From Hirsutella rhossiliensis (Eukaryota; Ascomycota; Sordariomycetes; Hypocreales; Ophiocordycipitaceae): a stretch of DNA of 64,000 nucleotides. The translations under genes and the position numbers were made by a program. The stretch covers positions 558,001 through 622,000 of the forward strand of contig NW_025408672.1 of the NCBI RefSeq assembly GCF_020360975.1. The letters run 5' to 3'. Of the stretch, positions 58,212 through 64,000 are shown piece by piece (the stretch's first letter is position 1; each line of letters starts with the position of its first letter). The notes under the pieces were generated by a model, which made no database searches, had not been told where the DNA came from, and was given only the letters and a program-made list of their open reading frames with translations.

Positions 58212-61200
58212 AAAGGGATTATAGCTAGGACTATAATCTAAGAATAGTCTTTATAGGTATATATAGCTACTTACTTTTACTCCTTTAAATAAATAGCTCT
58301 CTAGCTTTTAATATAATTATTATAATCTTTATTACGATCTTATCTTTAATTCCGATTACTTAATTACTTAGTTATAGTCTATAGTCTATAACCTCTAACT
58401 TATTACTAACGTAATATCTTATTTATTACTTAAACTACGCCCTATTATATTTATTAATATAAACCCCTTAAAAAGTTTATCCCTTAAGAATAACGCTAGT
58501 TATTATACGTTAAAAGCTCTTATTTAGTATAATACCGCGTTACTTTACGTAATATCGTAACTATTAATATACCTATATAGTAAGCTAGATTAATTAACTC
58601 TAAAGCTATTATATTGCTTTAAGATATAATACGCGAGATTAATACCCTTTAATATAAGGTATAGTTACTTAGGAATAAAGAAGGTAACGGATAAGTTAGG
58701 GACCTTAAAGAAGTAGTTAAACTAAAATAGCTAGGACTATTCGACGGTACTTATAGTACGCTTTAAGACTTTCTTACCTAACTTAAGGCCTACTATTAGT
58801 TTTACCTTACTAAACTCTTAGACCTAGTTAAAAAGGTACTATATATAGGAAATTATTTATTTAAAATAGTACTTACTTAGTTTAAACCTATTATAAGGGA
58901 CTTTCTTAATAACTAACTAGCGCGATAAGATAATAAGATAGACGAAGTTTTTACTAGTTTCTAAGTATTTAAAGAAGCTATTATAAAGGTATTTAGAATA
59001 ACTAATAAGGAATAAGAAGCTAAATAGAAACTTTAAGAACTTTAATAAAAGATCTTAGTATTAGATTATACTATAAAGTTCTATTAAGTTACTTTAAAGC
59101 TTAATTAGGACGATAAACCCTTTATATTATAATTTTACGATAGGCTTAAAAAAGAAGTTAAGGATAAGCTTTATAAGGAAAATCGACCTAATAACCTCTT
59201 AGACTATATTACTATAGTAGTATAAATTAACGATAGATAGTATATATAATACTAAGAAAAGAAATAAGGAAGAGGAAACTAAAACCCTTCTTATAAGAAT
59301 AACTTTAACTAATACGCTAACTATAAGAAAAGATATAAAACTCTTATTACCTATACTTATACGACTAACTTAAGTAAGATAGACCTAGATATAATATAGA
59401 AAAGTAAAAGAAAGTATTTTAATTATAGGAAACTTAGATATTACTTTAAGAAATATAAATAACCTTATAAGGAAAAGAAAACCTATTAGGCCCTAGCCCT
59501 AAAAGGTAGGAAATACTTAAACGCTATTAATAGATAGGAACTAAAGTATAAGCTCTTTAATAAGACTATATACTATAACGATAAATATATAGTATACTTA
59601 AGCGATAAGAATAATATTAAATAGTTTTTAAAGCTACTAAGGAAAACTCTTATAATAATATAATAAAGGGATCTTAAAATATAGAAATAAGTTAAATTTA
59701 TAAAACTAAAATACTCCTACCTTAAAGGAGTCTCTTAAGACTAGATTAAGAAGAACGGTAAATAATTCTAGGAAGATATATAAAATAAAAATCGATAATA
59801 ACGATAGGTAGTCTATAAATAATATAATAAAGAAGATATAAACGTAGCCCTTATACTTATAAAACTTAGATAATAACTTAAAGAGGAATAATAAAGTATT
59901 AATAATATAAGCTTTAAAGAATAAGAAATACCTAGAAAAATAAAAAATAAGAACGAACTTATACTACTACCCTTACTATTAAAGGAAAATACTATAATTA
60001 AAGAATACGCTTTATACTTTAAAGAATTTAAAGAACTACTTAAAATTAAAACCTAGTAAATACTTTAAATTCTTATAGAAAACTAATAAGCTATACTAAT
60101 TTAATATTAACCGGCACTATATAAAGGAGACTATACTATAGCTATTACTATAATCGATACCTTTATAGCTCTATAACGAGAATAGTAACTATAAGGAGAA
60201 TTTAAAGATAATCTATAAATACTACTTACTTATAAGTACTATAAGTATATTTTATAGATATTATATATTTACTTAGATTATATAATATACTTTTAGATAA
60301 AGGTACTATATAACGCTTTCTTAGTTAGGTTTAAAGGATAAGTACTTTTAAAACCCTACTTAAGTATAGAACTAAACTATTAGAAAATTAATTAACGCTA
60401 CCTAAATAACTAAGTTATATTATTAAAACCTAATTATAGTATACTACTTAAATACCGCGATAATTATAAATTATTAATAAGATATCTTTTAAAGATATAT
60501 AAAATCTATAAATACGTTAAAATAAAGGAATAGTATAACGCTACTTACTTTAAGGTATCTAAACTATTAATCTTTTAAAGACTTATATAATAAATTAAAT
60601 ATAATAAAGAAGATTATAATAAATATATATACCTAAACTATAGAGTTTATAAATATAAAAAAGTATAAGTATAGTATAAATAATATAATAATACACTAGA
60701 ATATTATTAGTTATATATATAAAGGCTATAAGATATATTCGACTAAGGAAAATTTAATATAGAAATACTATATAAAAAATAGAAAGATATAAAACGAAAA
60801 CTTAACTTTTAGTATTAAAATAAATAGAATTATAAAGTATAATATATAATTAACTATAAAGTAATATAATATAAATAATATAGCGTTAAGAAATATAAAA
60901 TCTTTAATTAGCTATAAGAAATTAGTCTCTTAAACCCTAATATAATACTATACGATAAAAATATAAAGAAACGATATTAATAATAAATTAAAGAAGAATA
61001 CCTAAATAAACTAAATAAGGACTAAGTAAAAAATAAGGTACGCTATCTATAAAAGGGCTATAAACTAATATAATATAATAAGATCTAAGGACCTTATATA
61101 TAGTAATAGTAAGCTATAGTAGCTAAATAATATTAGATATCTAAATCGCGGGATATTATATATATATACTTTTAAATTATAGCGCGATAAGTAATTACGT

Positions 61201-62640
61201 TTTACTTAGAGTCGTTAATTATTACTAACTTATATAGAGATATAAGAAAGATCTATATAAACTTATAAATATTAAAGAAGAGGCCTTTAACTATAATAAT
61301 AGAATTATTAATATAGAGATTAATTACCTTAATATTAATATCTAGGGCTATAATAAATAAGTTAACTTCGATATTATAGATATTAAAGAATATAACCTTA
61401 TATTAAGACTTCTATAGCTATAAGAGAGTAACCTACTAATTAACTAAAAAACTTACTAGCTACGTTAAAATAAAGATATAAGTTTCTAAGACTAATAGAT
61501 TTAAAAGAAAGTAAAATTTTATAATAATTTAGCTATTAAATAAGATAAAAGGGATAACCGTTTAAGTAAATTATTATAGGCTTTAGTAATATAAACGAAA
61601 ATAATAACCGAACTAGCGGATATAATAAATTCGACTAATAAGACCTATATATTAACTAATATAGCTATATAACCTAGTATTTAATATAAATAGAATAAAG
61701 GATATAATATAAAGATTTAAAGAGTTATTACTACTTTAAGGAAAGACCTTAAATAAATTAATAAAGAGCTTAAGTTAAGAGAAACTAGCTCTTAAAAGAA
61801 AGAATAAAGCCTATAAAATAAAATAAAGAATATCCCTTAAAAATACTAGAAATATAATAAACTCTTTAAGGAAGAACTTAAGATAGGGTTACTTAAATAT
61901 AGTTAATAGGACTATAAAATTTATCTTAAGGATAAAATAACGCTAACGTTTTATAAGATCTATAACTTAAATAAAAAGTAACTATAAATATTATATAACT
62001 ACCTTAACGAGAATCTATAAAAGGGAGATATATAAACGTTAATATTTAATATAAGCTACTTAGTTATATTTATTTTAAAGAAAAATAGTAAGCTATAACT
62101 AGTTATTAACTATAGACGCTTAAATAATATTATAATAAAAGACTAAATACTATTACTACTTATATTAGAACTATAAGATCGACTATATAGTAAAAAATAG
62201 TTTATAGCCCTTAATCTTAAAGGCGCTTATAACTTAATATATATAAAAAAGGGATATAAATAAATAATAGCCTTTAAAACGAAATTTAAACTATTTAAAT
62301 ATTTAGTAATACTATTTAGACTTATAAATATACTAGCTACCTTTTAAAAGATAATTAATAATATCCTATATAAATACTTAGATATCTTTATAGTAGTATA
62401 CTTAAATAGTATCTTAATCTTCTTAGATACCTTAAAAGAATATAAAGAATACGTTTATAAGGTACTCTATATACTTTAAAATATAAAGTTATTAGTTAAA
62501 CTAAAGAAAAGTAAGTTCTATATATAAAAAGTAAACTTCCTTAGATATATAATCTTACTAAGAGAGATATAAATATAATAAGATATTATTATTATTAAGA
62601 TTATACTAGGGACTTAGCTAAAGGTATTTAGAACTTTAAT
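58212..62640 (+). mobile_element. Gypsy B: heavily RIPped Ty3/gypsy element
   Basis: Begins with about 290 bp that are a RIPped, opposite-orientation version of the neighbouring solo LTR. Read-through translation then gives a retrotransposon Gag (LFDGTYSTL near 58,738; FYDRLKKEVKDKLYKE near 59,130) and an RT of gypsy type (VINYRRLNN near 62,103; FIALNLKGAYNLI near 62,204; VVYLNSILIF where YLDDILIF is expected, near 62,395). It stops mid-RT at about 62,640. GC is even lower than in gypsy A. Confidence 0.65.
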
Positions 62641-64000
62641 ATTAAATAAAAGGGAAAAACTAAAGTATTTAAGGGAAAACCCTCCTCTCTTTTAGTATAG
62701 GTCTACCTTAAACGAGGTTATAATAGTAGTATATAGGAAATTTACGCCGGCTACTATAGGCTTCTCCTATATATTTATATTTTAGCGTAGGCCCTCTTAG
62801 GCTATAGCCGCTACTATTCTAAGCGGCTACGGCCCGGGCTCGCTAGCCCGGGCCTAGGGTTATAGGCAGTAGTCTCTCTTTAAGGGCCTAGCTCGCGGGC
62901 GCCTCTATTCTCTATAGCTCTTATATTACTACTATATAGCCGCGGCCGCGTCGGCCTATTAGTCTATTAGTTAGTAGGGTAAGTAATATCCGGTTACTAG
63001 GCCGGGCGCTAGTATAGGTCGCTCCTAGGTAGGGCCAGCTAATTAAAATTCGGTTAGCTAGCTCCGCTAATCGAAAATCGGTTCCTATCCGGCTACGCGA
63101 CTTCTTAATTAAGGGCGCGGCGGCCTATATTTACCGTCTATTGCGTAGTTACTAATTACGCGCGCCCGGCTTACGTATATATATACCTACCCTCCCCCTT
63201 TAGTTTCGTTCCTACCTTTTCCTACCTCTCTATCTATTATCTCTTTTATAGGCCTTAGTTCCTTACCTTTATCGTTTTTATATCCTTAATACTCCCTAGT
63301 ACTATATTTAGTTCGTTTACTATTATATCGCTATATCTAACTAAGAAGCTAACTTAGGTAATAGTAGCTTGCCTCTTATAAAACCCCTTCCTTATAAGAA
63401 AGTTACTACTATAGCGGGATCGGAGCGCTCTATCCCGTATTTTATATATATCGGGCGCCTTATTAATAAGCTTACCTATAAGTCCTTTACTAGCTATTAA
63501 AACTAGTCCTATAAGTATTAATCTTAGTCCTATCTTAGGTCGGTCTTACTTTTAGTACTTTTTACTAACTTTACTAGCTATAAAGGCTAAAGTATATATT
63601 ACTTATACTAACTTTAACTAGTCTTATTACTAAGTAAGTAACCCCGCCCTACTATTATATAGTCTAAGTTCGGTATTAATCTATATTCTAGATTACCTTT
63701 AAGGGTAAAAAGGCTACTTATACTCTCTACTAAGCTTAGTTTAAAGTCGATAGCCCCTCCCTTATTAAGGGCTTAGTATAAGAGCGCTTTTACTATACTA
63801 CTTTAAAAACTTATATTCGCGCTAGTTAAAAGGCCCTTACTACTAAAGGTAAAGGCGCGTTAAGCGAGTCTACCCTTAGTCTAGCTATAGTCGCTAAGAA
63901 TATCGAGATACTTACCTTAGCTTTTACCTATTTTATAAATAATACCTACTATATATATAAGTCCTTAAAGAAATACCTAAGTAAGTTTAGCGATACTATT
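62641..64000 (+). mobile_element. Start of another RIPped LTR-type element, cut by window edge
   Basis: A sharp change from the gypsy B RT into GC-richer sequence that still lacks CA/TG. It includes a perfect palindrome (62,831-62,854) and a TATA-like stretch (ACGTATATATATACC, about 63,174) followed by a C/T-rich tract, as in an LTR promoter. From about 63,420 the sequence is more coding-like but not identified. Confidence 0.35.
62831..62854. repeat. Perfect 10-bp-stem palindrome
   Basis: GGCCCGGGCT and AGCCCGGGCC pair perfectly around a CGCT loop. It contains no CA or TG, so RIP could not have altered it. Confidence 0.9.

Overview
The window looks like nuclear DNA of a filamentous ascomycete, probably a sordariomycete of the Hypocreales. 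Evidence for this: intron-containing genes with short introns (49-106 nt, GT..AG, CTNAC-type branch points), a fungal WSC-domain protein, a filamentous-fungal PNG1 whose catalytic Cys is Val, and repeats mutated in the pattern of repeat-induced point mutation (RIP: CpA to TpA and, on the other strand, TpG to TpA). The species is not identified. All family assignments rest on motif recognition by eye, not on searches.

Layout. (1) Positions 1-24,600 are a GC-rich, conserved-gene block: an orphan gene (3641-4306, -), a membrane-anchored WSC-domain protein (-), nicotinate phosphoribosyltransferase (-), the divergent SSU-processome WD40 protein UTP4 (+), PNG1 (+), a SWIM/RING zinc-finger protein (+) and a GMC-family FAD oxidoreductase (+). 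Multi-exon models were rebuilt by hand and close in phase. (2) 25,235-31,335 is one complete-length Ty1/copia element with identical 200-bp LTRs and a 5-bp target duplication. Its single long reading frame is broken ten times, each time by what looks like loss of one base in a short run. (3) 31,336-38,190 is an AT-richer, non-RIPped pocket with two secreted-protein genes: a subtilisin-like protease (-) and an 11-exon protein with an MACPF/perforin-like signature (+). (4) 38,195-64,000 is repeat DNA in which CpA/TpG are almost completely gone. It still reads through as decayed LINEs, two small LTR-pair elements, at least two Ty3/gypsy elements and a minus-strand Helitron.

Two islands inside the RIPped block are not saturated. 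One (about 49,455-51,160) carries a reading frame whose only internal stops are TAG at likely former TGG codons. It has a coat-protein-like look, and is followed by tandem repeats, a strong stem-loop, a TATA box and three phased 15-bp repeats. The other (57,738-58,206) is an unmutated 469-bp solo LTR with a perfect CTATA target duplication. It sits beside a RIPped relative of itself in the opposite orientation.

The core genes are unrelated housekeeping functions (NAD salvage, ribosome biogenesis, protein quality control) and do not form a cluster. The secreted protease and the MACPF-like protein lie between the copia element and the RIPped block, a setting typical of fast-evolving accessory or effector genes. 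The strongest leads are the non-RIPped island at 49.5-51.2 kb, the MACPF-like gene, and the contrast between saturated RIP and untouched young insertions.
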